Below the pieces are notes generated by a model. The model was not told the DNA's origin. It worked only from the letters and a program-made list of their open reading frames with translations, and made no database searches. A program made the position numbers and the translations under genes. From Diplosphaera chodatii (taxonomy: Eukaryota; Chlorophyta; Trebouxiophyceae; Prasiolales; Stichococcaceae), in the NCBI GenBank assembly GCA_032358165.1, contig JAALGY010000018.1:1-64000 (forward strand): 64,000 nt of DNA. The letters run 5' to 3'. Shown one piece after another: positions 1 through 9,017 of the stretch. Position 1 is the stretch's first letter, and the number at the start of each line of letters is the position of its first letter.

Positions 1-480
1 GGCAGCACCCTGGTGTTGGCGGCGGCGGCAGGCGGCGGGCGGCACTCAGACCAGGGTGCAGCAGGTGGCAGGCTGTGGGTGGTGTGGGTGGTGGTGAGGA
101 TGGCAGGCTGGCGTTGGCGGCGGCGGCAGGCGGCGGGCAGCACTCAGATCAGGGTGCAGCAGGTGGCAGGCTGAGGGTGGTGTGGGTGGTGGTGAGGATG
201 GCAGGCTGGTGTTGGCGGCGGCGGCAGGCAGCGGGCAGCACCCAGGTCAGGGCGCAGCAGGTGGCAGGCTGAGGATGGTGTGGGTGGTGGTGAGGATGGC
301 AGGCTGGTGTTGGCGGCGGCGGCAGGCAGTGGGCAGCACCCAGGTCAGGGCGCAGCAGGTGGCAGGCTGAGGGTGGTGTGGATGGTGGTGAGGATGGCAG
401 GCTGGTGTTGGCGGCGGCGGCAGGCGGCGGGCAGCCCTCAGACCAGGGTGCAGCGGGTGGCAGGCTGGGGTGGTGTGGAT
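1..480. repeat. 98-bp GC-rich minisatellite
   Basis: A tandem repeat with a period of 98 bp. The phrase GATGGCAGGCTGG recurs at 99, 197, 295 and 393, exactly 98 bp apart, and partial units extend to the window's left edge and to about 480. Each unit contains a GGCGGCGGCGGCAGGC core. Long open frames exist on both strands only because the unit is stop-poor; I do not regard them as genes. The array probably continues to the left of the window. Confidence 0.93.
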
Positions 481-854
481 GCTGGTGGCAGGCTGATGTT
501 GGGAGCTGGCACTGCTGATGTGGGCAGTGCAGCACCACTGGAAGGTGGCACGTGCAGGCACGTGCCGCTGACAGCGATCGACAGAGGGGGGCTGTAAACC
601 GGGGTAGCTGATGCTGACGTGGCAGTGGCAACACGTGCAAGCACGTGCCGCTGGCGCTGGGGATGACGGGGACGGTGGGGGCTTCAGTGGGTGCCTGCAG
701 CAAAGCGGAGGACAACCGACAGCAGCTGCTAAAGCCTGGCGACGGGCGATGCCGGCGCGTAACGCGGCTGACGCACAGCTGAAGCCGGTACGGGTGGCTG
801 GCCGGGGTGTGGTTGGTATTCTCAAGCTGCCGGGGGTGGGTGGGGGTGGGGGTA
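481..854. other. G-rich non-coding stretch after the minisatellite
   Basis: This stretch continues the base composition of the minisatellite without a clear period. It contains two near-copies of a GCACGTGC-bearing phrase (near 548 and 630) and ends in a GGGTGGGTGGGGGTGGGGGT run (about 833-851) of a kind that could form a G-quadruplex. No gene is recognised. Confidence 0.5.
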
Positions 855-928
855 CCTAAACCCTAAACCCTAATTCCAAATTTCCAAGATAGCTTCTCGG
901 ATATTTTTGGATTTTAGGGTTTAGGGTC
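855..928. repeat. Telomere-like repeats in inverted orientation (short hairpin)
   Basis: About three units of CCCTAAA (857-873) are followed 40 bp later by about two units of TTTAGGG (913-927). The arms pair imperfectly over roughly 25-30 bp, including the adjoining TTCCAAA / TTTGGA bases, so the whole 74 bp is an inverted repeat. CCCTAAA/TTTAGGG is the Arabidopsis-type telomere repeat also used by many green algae. The orientation (C-rich first, G-rich second) is the reverse of a head-to-head telomere fusion. Confidence 0.8.
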
Positions 929-1130
929 TAGTAGCTGGCGGGAGATGGGGGCAGCAGGAAGTAGCGACGATAGGTGACGGGAAGCAGGCAGCAGGTGAGG
1001 GGAGGCTGGTGGCAGGAAGCTGCAAGGGTAGACGGCAGGAAGCAGGCAGCTGAAAGGCGGGGGTGGCCGGAAGTAGCGACGGCAGGCGGTAGGAAGCAGG
1101 CAGCAAGCGGATGCCCGTGTGCGGCACAAA
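929..1130. repeat. Degenerate purine-rich repeats (GGCAGGAAGCAGGCAGC-like)
   Basis: Variants of GGCAGGAAGCAGGCAGC and GGAAGTAGCGACGGCAGG recur irregularly here. The top strand is strongly purine-rich, which produces proline/serine/leucine-rich pseudo-frames on the bottom strand. No coding signal is convincing. Confidence 0.7.
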
Positions 1131-1425
1131 GGCTCACGCTAGGCCGGCCTCGAGGCCGCCCGGCGGGGCGCGCGGACAAGATGGTCGACGGATCTAGGAG
1201 CAAGGGTGTAGATGAGGCACTCTACGTGGTTGCGTCCAGGATGGAGGCGGCGTTTGGGAGGGGCGCGGCGCGCAAGGTCGACGGAGGGCTCAGCTGTGCA
1301 CGGGGCTGCTGGGCGCTCACGGCGGCTGCTGGGCACGCGGCTCTCGCGGACTGCTCGTCTCACTGTGGTGAATCACCGTGTGCAATGCTGCAGAGGGCGA
1401 TTTTGAGAGTGAAAACGAGAAGTGA
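1131..1425. other. Unassigned GC-rich stretch
   Basis: Non-repetitive GC-rich sequence between the purine-rich repeats and the first LINE copy. It includes a small palindromic GGCCGGCCTCGAGGCCG segment near 1142. I see no gene, RNA or known element. Confidence 0.4.
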
Positions 1426-2072
1426 ACCCATCGTTGACGGCGTGCCGCAGCGCAATTGACACTTCGGTTGTCAGTGCACACCTGCAGCGCCGCACATTCG
1501 ATGCTGCGAATGGCAGCGACTTGCGCAAAGTGCGTGAGTGGCTGGGAGTCAGGGGCCCTGTGAACGGTGACAACTACCAGCTGGCCGGCTACTTGCAGGC
1601 AGTCGCCTCCAAGACCGGTCGTCGGCGGTTAGCACAGTTCCGGATGGGCAGTCACATGCTGGGGGTGGAAACAGGGAGGTGGCAGCGTCTGCCGCGGGCA
1701 GAGCGGCTGTGTCAGCGGTGTAGCTGCGGCGTGGTGGATGATGAGGCGCACATGGTCTGGGGGTGTCCAGCTCTAGTAGATCAGAGGGTGCAGCATTCTG
1801 AGCTGTTTCAGGACAGCGACATCACCTCAGTGGCGGACTTTATGCAGCAAGATGCCGGGCAACTGGCAGCCTTTTTGCGGGTTTGTCATGATCATTGTGC
1901 AGAGTTGGAGGGGTGTACATCCAACCGGGCTTGAGTGGAACCATCCTGTCAGCGGGGAGTGAACGGTTTCGGACACGACTCGTTGTGCATGTTGCTCTGG
2001 GTTATTCCGCCAGAGCCTGTGGCTAGGCCAAAATGGCCCACCACCAGTATGTAATCAATGTCAATGTCAATG
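1426..2072 (+). mobile_element. LINE-A copy 1, 5'-truncated 3' end with hexamer tail
   Basis: This is the 3' end of a non-LTR retrotransposon. The reading frame (to the stop near 1934) encodes the C-terminal domain with a Cys/His knuckle: RLCQRCSCGVVDDEAHMVWG followed by CP, that is C-x2-C...H...C, as in the C-terminal zinc-binding region of many LINE polymerases. A roughly 135-bp 3' untranslated region follows and ends in a CAATGT-type hexamer repeat instead of poly(A). One extra A near 1456 breaks the upstream frame compared with the copy at 6906. It abuts LINE-B directly at 2072. Defective fragment. Confidence 0.85.
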
Positions 2073-3082
2073 ATGTCGAGAGTGGATGCCATGATGGCAG
2101 GCCCGAGGCCCCAACGGTGAAGGGCTCGGGCTGGCGCGTCGGTGTGGGCAATGGAGGATGCCGGAGCTCGCATGAGGTGAAAGCCGTGAATGGACTTCCA
2201 CACTGCTGGCGTCGGCTGGAACAGGCGGAACGCTCGCTTCGCTGCCAGGGCGGTGGCGAAGAGCTCAAGGGAGGGGGCGCCAGCGCCACCAGCTCGTCGG
2301 GAGAGGCCGCACACAAGTCGCTTCGGGTTGCAGTTGGCGGAGAGGGGGTCGGTGTTGTAGCAATTGCGACTGATGTAGCCGTAGATGAGGGTGTTGAGCT
2401 TCGCCAGTTGGGTGGCTGTGAGGGAGTCGAAGCTGAGGCATTGACATTGACATTGACATTGATTACATACTGGTGGTGGGCCATTTTGGCCTAGCCACAG
2501 GCTCTGGCGGAATAACCCAGAGCAACATGCACAACGAGTCGTGAGGAGGTGCACCAGCTGCGACTGCAGGTTCTGCTTGCCGACGTACGCCCGTCCAAAG
2601 AAGGAGATGGCGTGCTTGGACCACTGCAGGACCGCCTTGCCGATAAGGCCGATCCGGGAGTTGATCTTGTGCTGGCGAGCGTCGATAGCGTCGCTGCCGC
2701 AGCCGACGATGACGCCCAAGTGGTTGACATATGTGTGGTGTGGGGTATATGTGATGCCGGTGGCGGCACTGGTGTGGGCGGGTTGCCGGGCAGCCGAGCC
2801 GAACAACAGGGACTTGGTCTTGGTGGGGTTGAGCTGGGCGCCCGAGGCGGCAGCGAAGGCAGCAACAGGTCCTTCGATGACCTTGTCGCAGTCCGCTGCG
2901 GAGGCGGCGTGGATGGTGGTGTCGTCGGCGTGCATGTGGCAAGGGGGAGCAGCTCCGCCAAAGGGGAGGGCGATGGGTTGCACGGCACCAGCGGCGACCA
3001 TGCGTCGAGTGAGGGCGGCAAGAGTCTGGAGCTGCAGGATGTAGAGCAGTGACGAGGGGGGGCTGCCCTGGAGTGCGCCGCT
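2073..3082 (-). mobile_element. LINE-B fragment: reverse transcriptase palm to C-terminal region
   Basis: On the minus strand this encodes a second non-LTR reverse transcriptase. Visible motifs are LQGSPPSSLLYILQLQTLAA (the VRQGxPLSPLL region), MHADDTTIHA (the catalytic xxADD box, here HADD), and LNPTKTKSLLFG, followed by the thumb/connection region (NTLIYGYISR...). The frame runs on through an inserted LINE-A tail at 2439-2543. The 5' end is cut off at about 3082, where it meets the (TTTG)n end of another element. It is a fragment, and whether this lineage is active elsewhere cannot be told from here. Confidence 0.75.
2439..2543 (-). mobile_element. LINE-A copy 2, 3' tail only, inserted inside LINE-B
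   Basis: The last ~105 bp of LINE-A in minus orientation: it begins with CATTGA hexamers (complement of the tail) and ends at CAACGAGTCG. It interrupts LINE-B, and a possible 5-bp target duplication TGAGG flanks it (2434-2438 and about 2542-2546). The host frame stays open across the insertion. Confidence 0.8.
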
Positions 3083-3313
3083 GTTTGTTTGTTTGTTTGT
3101 TTGTTTGTTTTTTACAAAGGGCGTCCAGACCAGAATCAAGCTCAAGAACAAGGCTCTGCGGCACAATGCGGCGTCTCACGTGTGAACGTGAGGGCGGCGA
3201 AAAGAATGTGATATCACACAACAAGTGTCGAAGTGTGCAGATGGAGGACACTGAAACCGCAGGGGAATGCAGGGCCCATGAGACCAGCGCAAGGCAATAG
3301 TCCCGATGAGGAA
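3083..3313 (-). mobile_element. (CAAA)n-tailed short element, minus copy
   Basis: A short non-coding element whose other copies lie at 9018-12,430. Read on the minus strand it runs from the CTTCCTCATCGGGACTATTG head, through GGTCTCATGGGCCCTGCATT and the ACGTGTGAACGTGAG hairpin-like segment, to TGGTCTGGACGCCC and a (CAAA)n tail (here about seven units at 3083-3110). No protein is encoded; peptides such as NKQTNKQT are just the tail translated. I infer a SINE-like retroelement because of the simple-repeat 3' tail. Confidence 0.7.
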
Positions 3314-3945
3314 GTATAAACCGCATGGATGCAAATGGGCTGCAAAGGCTAAGAAGCGCGAGATCAGCAACGCCAACAACGCGGTCCAATCACCCAGGCC
3401 ACAAATGCAATGTCTATATCTATGTGAGTCCATGCGACTCTACGTGATGCTGTCAAGCTGCTGGATTGCTATGACCGCCGCTGATGCGGCCGGAGCTAGC
3501 GGCAGACTGCGGCAGTGGCAGCTGCGGCAAGCGGCGGCCGCGGCAGCTGGCGATGGTGAAGCTGCGCGGCTGAGGAGGCAGCACACGCCGATATGACAAT
3601 GTGACACAGCCGCGGGTATGTGCATCTGCAGTCTGAGAAGAATGGTCTGTGAGTGTCGGCTGTCGATGGCAAGGCGGCGCAGCTGATGCCAGACGCCAGT
3701 CTAGAGCAGGCTCCCCCAAACCGCTGCAAACCGGATCTGTAAAGAGCCAAGGCGCTGCTGGAGCTGCGTAGATGGATGCTGTGCGCCGCTGAACGCCAGA
3801 TGTGCGCCTAGCCGCTACAGGGTGACCAAGCCTGCAGCAGCGCAGTCGCGCATGCGGCGCAGGCGGCTGAAGCGGCTGCTGTGAAGGCTGATGGCGGGCT
3901 AGGCTGATGGCGGGCTGTGCGCCGCTGTTGATGGGAATGGGTCGG
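3314..3945. other. Unassigned GC-rich stretch with short GCTGATGGCGGGCT repeats
   Basis: Mostly single-copy sequence. A 17-bp unit built on GCTGATGGCGGGCT is repeated in tandem near 3886-3920. No convincing coding frame, splice structure or known element was found; it may be 5' sequence of LINE-B, which follows at 3946. Confidence 0.35.
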
Positions 3946-4200
3946 TGGGGGCGCCGTTGACGCGGATGCGCCCAAGGGTGTCGGTCATGAAGAGGGCAGC
4001 CCAGCGCTGGGCGGCGCTCAGTCCCTTTGGGTTTGGTTGCTTTCACCAGCATGCAGGGCGCCTCGCGGCGTATCCGGTCCCAGCGGGCCCAGAGCTCGGC
4101 GTACTTGTACGCAACCGGTCCCTGCATGTCTGCGCGGGGTTTTCTGGGTTTACCTGCGGGTGCCGTGGCACGTGGACAGACAGACGTTACGAATTTTTTA
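3946..4200 (-). mobile_element. LINE-B upstream reverse-transcriptase fragment, copy 1
   Basis: The minus strand encodes AYKYAELWARWDRIRREAPC and, after a frame change near 4020, RWAALFMTDTLGRIRVNGAP followed by TDPF. The last part resembles the conserved palm segment F/W...R(V/I)xVNGxxxxPF that precedes VRQGxPLSP in LINE polymerases, so I assign it to LINE-B by inference. About 190 bp (4010-4200) are repeated almost exactly at 6148-6336, again just before a LINE-A tail. Confidence 0.5.
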
Positions 4201-4280
4201 GGGTCATTGACATTGACTACATACTGGTGGTGGGCCATTTTGGCCTAGCCACAGGCTCTGGCGGAATAACCCAGAGCATC
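4201..4280 (-). mobile_element. LINE-A copy 3, 3' tail only
   Basis: Contains only the CATTGA hexamers and the ATACTGGTGGTGGGCCATTT...GGCGGAATAACCCAGAGCA end of LINE-A in minus orientation. It joins directly to the LINE-B fragment on its left and to a minisatellite unit on its right. Confidence 0.85.
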
Positions 4281-4382
4281 TAGCTTCACCTACACCCTCC
4301 ACACCTCGCCTTCCAGCACCCGCCGTCGCCTTCACCTCCACCTTCGGTCCCATCTTGGACTCCCACCACCACTCACCTTCGC
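4281..4382. repeat. ~95-bp CT-rich minisatellite unit (single copy)
   Basis: The segment TTCACCTACACCCTCCACAC ... TTGGACTCCCACCACCACTC is one unit of a minisatellite that occurs again as about two units at 5740-5935. Confidence 0.75.
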
Positions 4383-5739
4383 CTGGACCTGGTGTCCACA
4401 TCCGTATGCGGCCTGCAGGCGCAGCTCGACCTGCTGGAGTCGTACTGCAAATGCTGGCGCCTCACCGTCAACGTGAAGAAGACTAAGGTCGTGGTGTACG
4501 CAGCCCAGGCTGCGGCACCACCGGTTCTCACCTACATGCATGCTCCCATCGAAGTGCTGGACTCGTTTACATATTTGGGGGTTGACATCTCCAGTCGTAG
4601 TTCTTTTGCTGCCGCTAGCATCGGCAGAGCGGCCTCCGCCCAGCGCGCCGCACTTGCATTGCAGCATCGTTGCCATGGCCTGAGCTTGCATGACCCAGCA
4701 CTGCAGCTGCACTTGTTCGATGCACTAGTACGTCCTGTTATGCTTTATGGTGTCGAAACATGGGGTCCTGGGGCGTTGTGCGGTAGTGGCATGGACACTT
4801 GTGAGCTTGTCCATCGGAAGTTTCTTCGGTCTGTTCTTGGTGTGCGCACAGGCACTCCCAACGTGGCGGTGTTGGGGGAGCTTGGGCGATTCCCGGTGGC
4901 ACACACGGCAACGCTGGCCATCTGCCGGTTCAAACGAAAAAAATCTGCCGGTTCTGGAATCGGCTGGTCGCGATGCCGGACACACGCCTCACCAAGCAGG
5001 CATTCCTGGAGAACTGTGCTCTGGCCACCCGGCCGGGGCGCAACAAGACCAGCTCAGCATGCTGGGCTGCCCAGGTGTGCTCGTTCTTGCACTTCATGTC
5101 ACCCATCGTTGACGGCGTGCCGCAGCGCAATTGACACTTCGGTTGTCAGTGCACACCTGCAGCGCCGCACATTCGATGCTGTGAATGGCAGCGACTTGCG
5201 CAAAGTGCGTGAGTGGCTGGGAGTCAGGGGCCCTGTGAACGGTGACAACTACCAGCTGGCCGGCTACTTGTAGGCAGTCGCCTCCAAGACCGGTCGTCGG
5301 CGGTTAGCACAGTTCCGGATGGGCAGTCACATGCTGGGGGTGGAAACAGGGAGGTGGCAGCGTCTGCCGCGGGCAGAGCGGCTATGTCAGCGGTGTAGCT
5401 GCGGCGTGGTGGATGATGAGGCACACATGGTCTGGGGGTGTCCAGCTCTAGTAGATCAGCGGGTGCAGCATTCTGAGCTGTTTCAGGACAGCGACATCAC
5501 CACAGTGGCAGACTTTATGCAGCAGGATGCCGGGCAACTGGCAGCCTTTTTGCGGGTTTGTCATGATCATTGTGCAGAGTTGGAGGGGTGTACATCCAAC
5601 CGGGATTGAGTGGACCCATTCTGTCAGCGGGGAGTGAACGATTTCGGACACGACTCGTTGTGCATGTTGCTCTGGGTTATTCCGCCAGAGCCTGTGGCTA
5701 GGCCAAAATGGCCCACCACCAGTATGTAATCAATGTCAA
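4383..5739 (+). mobile_element. LINE-A copy 4, 5'-truncated, degenerate
   Basis: The longest plus-strand LINE-A copy. It starts just after the YADD box and continues through the thumb region (KKTKVVVY; DSFTYLGVDIS; DALVRPVMLYGVETWGP; HRKFLRSVLGVRTGTPNVAV), the C-terminal Cys/His knuckle and the hexamer tail. Damage is visible: a ~23-bp insertion near 4932 containing an A-run, a one-base insertion near 5130 (CGCAATTGAC versus CGCATTGAC in the copy at 6906), and a TAG at about 5271. It cannot encode a full protein. Confidence 0.9.
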
Positions 5740-5935
5740 ATGCCTACACCCTCACACCTCACCTGCCGGCACCCGCCGTCACCTTCGCCTTCACATTCAG
5801 TCCCATCCTGGACTCCCACCGCCACTCACCTTCACCTACACCCTCCACACCTCGCCTACCAGCACCCGTCGTCGCCTTCACCTTCACCTTCGGTCCCATC
5901 TTGGACTCCCACCACCACTCACCCTCACCTATACA
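5740..5935. repeat. ~97-bp CT-rich minisatellite, two units
   Basis: Two diverged tandem units of the same minisatellite as at 4281, built from CACCTACACCCTC...CACC and TCCCATCTTGGACTCCCACC. It begins immediately at the hexamer tail of the LINE-A copy. It is open in all three forward frames, giving proline/threonine-rich pseudo-proteins that I do not call. Confidence 0.85.
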
Positions 5936-6147
5936 CCCGTACCTCACCTGCCCAGTCCGCACTGGACCAAGATCAAGAACAAGAGCAAGACCAAGACCTT
6001 AGTAGCATGACAACACCTAGCAGCGGCCACCCGCGGAGCCCCCGCGGATGGGAGCACCTGCCTCAGAAGACCCTGGTGCCCGGTGTTGTGCATATCGGAC
6101 AGCTTGCGGCGTCAGCCGCCAGCCCTCTGTTGTTTGCTAGCGCCGGC
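5936..6147. other. Unassigned sequence between minisatellite and LINE-B fragment
   Basis: Short unique sequence with an AAGATCAAGAACAAGAGCAAGA run near 5970 and a GC-rich CCGCGGAGCCCCCGCGG palindrome near 6033. Nothing recognisable. Confidence 0.4.
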
Positions 6148-6336
6148 CCTCAGTCCCTTTGGGTTTGGTTGCTTTCACCAGCATGCAGGGCGCCTCGCGG
6201 CGTATCCGGTCCCAGCGGGCCCAGAGCTCGGCGTACTTGTACGCGACCGGTCCCTGCATGTCTGCGCGGGGTTTTCTGGGTTAACCCGCGGGTGCCGTGG
6301 CACGTGGACAGACAGACGTTACGACATTTCTAGAGT
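6148..6336 (-). mobile_element. LINE-B upstream fragment, copy 2
   Basis: Near-identical to 4010-4200 with only a few substitutions, and like that copy it is followed directly by a minus-strand LINE-A tail. The shared junction implies that the composite was duplicated as one block and not formed twice. Confidence 0.7.
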
Positions 6337-6905
6337 CATTGACATTGACATTGATTACATACTGGTGGTGGGCCATTTTGGCCTAGCCACAGGCTCTGGC
6401 GGAATAACCCAGAGCAACATGCACAACGAGTCGTGTCCGAAACCGTTCACTCCCCGCTGACAGAATGGGTCCACTCAATCCCGGTTGGATGTACACCCCT
6501 CCAACTCTGCACAATGATCATGACAAACACGCAAAAAGGCTGCCAGTTGCCCGGCATCCTGCTGCATAAAGTCCGCCACTGAGGTGATGTCGCTGTCCTG
6601 AGACAGCTCAGAATGCTGCACCCTCTGATCTACTAGAGCAGGACACCCCCAGACCATGTGCGCCTCATCATCCACCACGCCGCAGCTACACCGCTGACAC
6701 AGCCGCTCTGCCCGCGGCAGACGCTGCCACCTCCCTGTTTCCACCCCCAGCATGTGACTGCCCATCCGAAACTGTGCTAACCGCCGACGACCGGTCTTGG
6801 AGGCGACTGCCTGCAAGTAGCCGGCCAGCTGGTAGTTGTCACCGTTCACAGGGCCCCTGACTCCCAGCCACTCACGCACTTTGCGCAGGTCGCTGCCATT
6901 CACAG
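6337..6905 (-). mobile_element. LINE-A copy 5 (left arm of inverted pair)
   Basis: Minus-strand LINE-A 3' end including hexamer tail, 3' untranslated region and the C-terminal Cys/His-knuckle coding region up to the AVNGSDLRKV segment. Its 5' truncation point meets the truncated 5' end of the plus-strand copy at 6906, so two copies sit head to head. Confidence 0.88.
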
Positions 6906-7797
6906 CTGTTCTTGGAGTGCGTACAGGCACTCCCAACGTGGCGGTGTTGGGGGAGCTTGGGCGATTCCCGGTGGCACACACGGCAACGCTGGCCATCTGC
7001 CGGTTCTGGAATCGGCTGGTCGCGATGCCGGACACACGCCTCACCAAGCAGGCATTCCTGGAGAACTGTGCTCTGGCCACCCGGCCGGGGCGCAGCAAGA
7101 CCAGCTCAGCATGCTGGGCTGCCCAGGTGTGCTCGTTCCTGCACTTCATGTCACCCATCGTTGACGGCGTGCCGCAGCGCATTGACACTTCGGTTGTCAG
7201 TGCACACCTGCAGCGCCGCACATTCGATGCTGTGAATGGCAGCGACCTGCGCAAAGTGCGTGAGTGGCTGGGAGTCAGGGGCCCTGTGAACGGTGACAAC
7301 TACCAGCTGGCCGGCTACTTGCAGGCAGTCGCCTCCAAGACCGGTCGTCGGCGGTTAGCACAGTTTCGGATGGGCAGTCACATGCTGGGGGTGGAAACAG
7401 GGAGGTGGCAGCGTCTGCCGCGGGCAGAGCGGCTGTGTCAGCGGTGTAGCTGCGGCGTGGTGGATGATGAGGCGCATATGGTCTGGGGTTGTCCAGCTCT
7501 AGTAGATCAGAGGGTGCAGCATTCTGAGCTGTTTGAGGACAGCGACATCACCTCAGTGGCGGACTTTATGCAGCAAGATGCCGGGCAACTGGCAGCCTTT
7601 TTGCGGGTTTGTCATGATCATTGTGCGGAGTTGGAGGGGTGTACATCCAACCGGGCTTGAGTGGAACCATCCTGTCAGCGGGGAGTGAACGGTTTCGGAC
7701 ACGACTCGTTGTGCATGTTGCTCTGGGTTATTCCGCCAGAGCCTGTGGCTAGGCCAAAATGGCCCACCACCAGTATGTAATCAATGTCAATGTCAAT
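6906..7797 (+). mobile_element. LINE-A copy 6 (right arm of inverted pair), least damaged 3' half
   Basis: The coding region is open from about 6908 to the stop near 7660 without the frameshifts of the 4383 copy. It contains VLGVRTGTPNVAVLGELGRF, the segment through RPGRSKTSSACWAAQVCSF and the zinc-knuckle. It carries the complete 3' untranslated region and the CAATGT hexamer tail ending at 7797. It lacks the catalytic palm, so it is a dead 5'-truncated copy. Confidence 0.88.
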
Positions 7798-9017
7798 CGA
7801 ATGTGCGGCGCTGCAGGTGTGCACTGACAACCGAAGTGTCAATGCGCTGCGGCACGCCGTCAACGATGGGTGACATGAAGTGCAGGAACGAGCACACCTG
7901 GGCAGCCCAGCATGCTGAGCTGGTCTTGCTGCGCCCCGGCCGGGTGGCCAGAGCACAGTTCTCCAGGAATGCCTGCTTGGTGAGGCGTGTGTCCGGCATT
8001 GCGACCAGCCGGTTCCAGAACCGGCAGATGGCCAGCGTTGCCGTGTGTGCCACCGGGAATCGCCCAAGCTCCCCCAACACCGCCACGTTGGGAGTGCCTG
8101 TACGCACTCCAAGAACAGACCGAAGAAACTTCCGATGGGCAAGCTCACAAGTGTCCATGCCACTACCGCACAACGCCCCCGGTCCCCATGTTTCGACACC
8201 ATAAAGCATAACAGGACGTACTAGTGCATCGAACAAGTGCAGCTGCAGTGCTGGGTCATGCAAGCTCAGGTCATGGCAACGATGCTGCAATGCAAGTGCG
8301 GCGCGCTGGGCGGAGGCCGCTCTGCCGATGCTAGCGGCAGCAAAAGAACTACGACCGGAAATGTCAACCCCCAAATATGTAAACGAGTCCAGCATTTCGA
8401 TGGGAGCATGCATGTAGGTGAGAACCGGTGGTGCAGCAGCCTGGGCTCCGTACACCACGACCTTAGTCTTCTTCACGTTGACGGTGGATAGCGGTAAGGG
8501 AAGTGCAAATAGCGATGGAAAAGGACCTTTGACCGGAAGGCTGTTTGTGTATTGCGTTTTTCAACGACTTATATACACAAACCATGGAGGGCAGATTGCC
8601 GAAGCAACCACTTGCATAGGGTGGGGTGGGTTGGTCCCACACGGAACTAGACCCGAAACTTCCGCCACCGCCAGGGATCGAACCCGGTCCCTGAACGGTG
8701 TCCAATGAATGGATAGCATGAGGCGCCACCGCTTGCAGTACGACTCCAGCAGGTCGAGCTGCGCCTGCAGGCCGCGTACGGATGTGGACACCAGGTCCAG
8801 ATCATCTGCATAGAAGAGGGCAGGTGCCTGCACACCACACAGGGTGGGCAGGTCCAGGTCCGCGCCGGCAGCCTCCAGCTCCGCTTGGAAATCGTCAATG
8901 TAAATCCCGAAAAGGGTTGGAGATAGTGGACATCCCTGCTTAACCCCCAGAGTGCTCTGAAATGTGTCGGACATTCCCCCCTCAAACTGCAGTGCCATGG
9001 GTGATAGACCCGCAGCG
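7798..9017 (-). mobile_element. LINE-A copy 7: reverse transcriptase palm with YADD, interrupted by a SINE
   Basis: The most 5' LINE-A sequence in the window, on the minus strand. From high to low coordinate it encodes QSTLGVKQGCPLSPTLFGIY, then PALFYADDLDLVSTS (catalytic YADD near 8800), LLESYCKRWRL, then (after the SINE at 8488-8718) VNVKKTKVVVYGAQ and the thumb region down to HLQRRTFD. Its 3' part is missing because it abuts the tail of the copy ending at 7797. Motif order and spacing are those of a standard non-LTR reverse transcriptase. Confidence 0.88.
8488..8718 (-). mobile_element. tRNA-derived SINE inserted in LINE-A
   Basis: On the minus strand a consensus-like RNA polymerase III B box, GGGTTCGATCCCTGG, lies near 8667-8681, followed by about 180 bp of non-coding sequence with the TATA-like GTGTATATAAGTCG (near 8570). 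The element is bounded by direct repeats of GCTATCCA (complement TGGATAGC at 8487 and 8711), which fit a target-site duplication. It splits the LINE-A frame between CKRWRL and VNVKKTK. The 3' half of the same sequence recurs at 10,471, 11,181 and 12,091. No clear A box was found. Confidence 0.65.

Noticed and set aside
1..480. CRISPR array
   Set aside because: The 98-bp units are adjacent without spacers and the organism is eukaryotic.
75..860. Several long open frames on both strands in the first kilobase
   Set aside because: They follow the 98-bp minisatellite; the same peptide is repeated in each unit and no domain is present.
6475..7299. A 274-residue minus-strand frame with a partner frame of equal length on the plus strand
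   Set aside because: Each frame fuses sense LINE-A coding sequence with antisense sequence across the head-to-head junction at 6905; they are chimeras of an inverted repeat.
6337..7797. Twin-priming 5' inversion of one LINE-A insertion
   Set aside because: Both arms carry a complete 3' tail; a twin-primed copy would have only one.
8663..8690. A possible tRNA gene (B box GGTTCGATCC)
   Set aside because: No acceptor stem, anticodon arm or A box can be folded around it; it fits a SINE head better.
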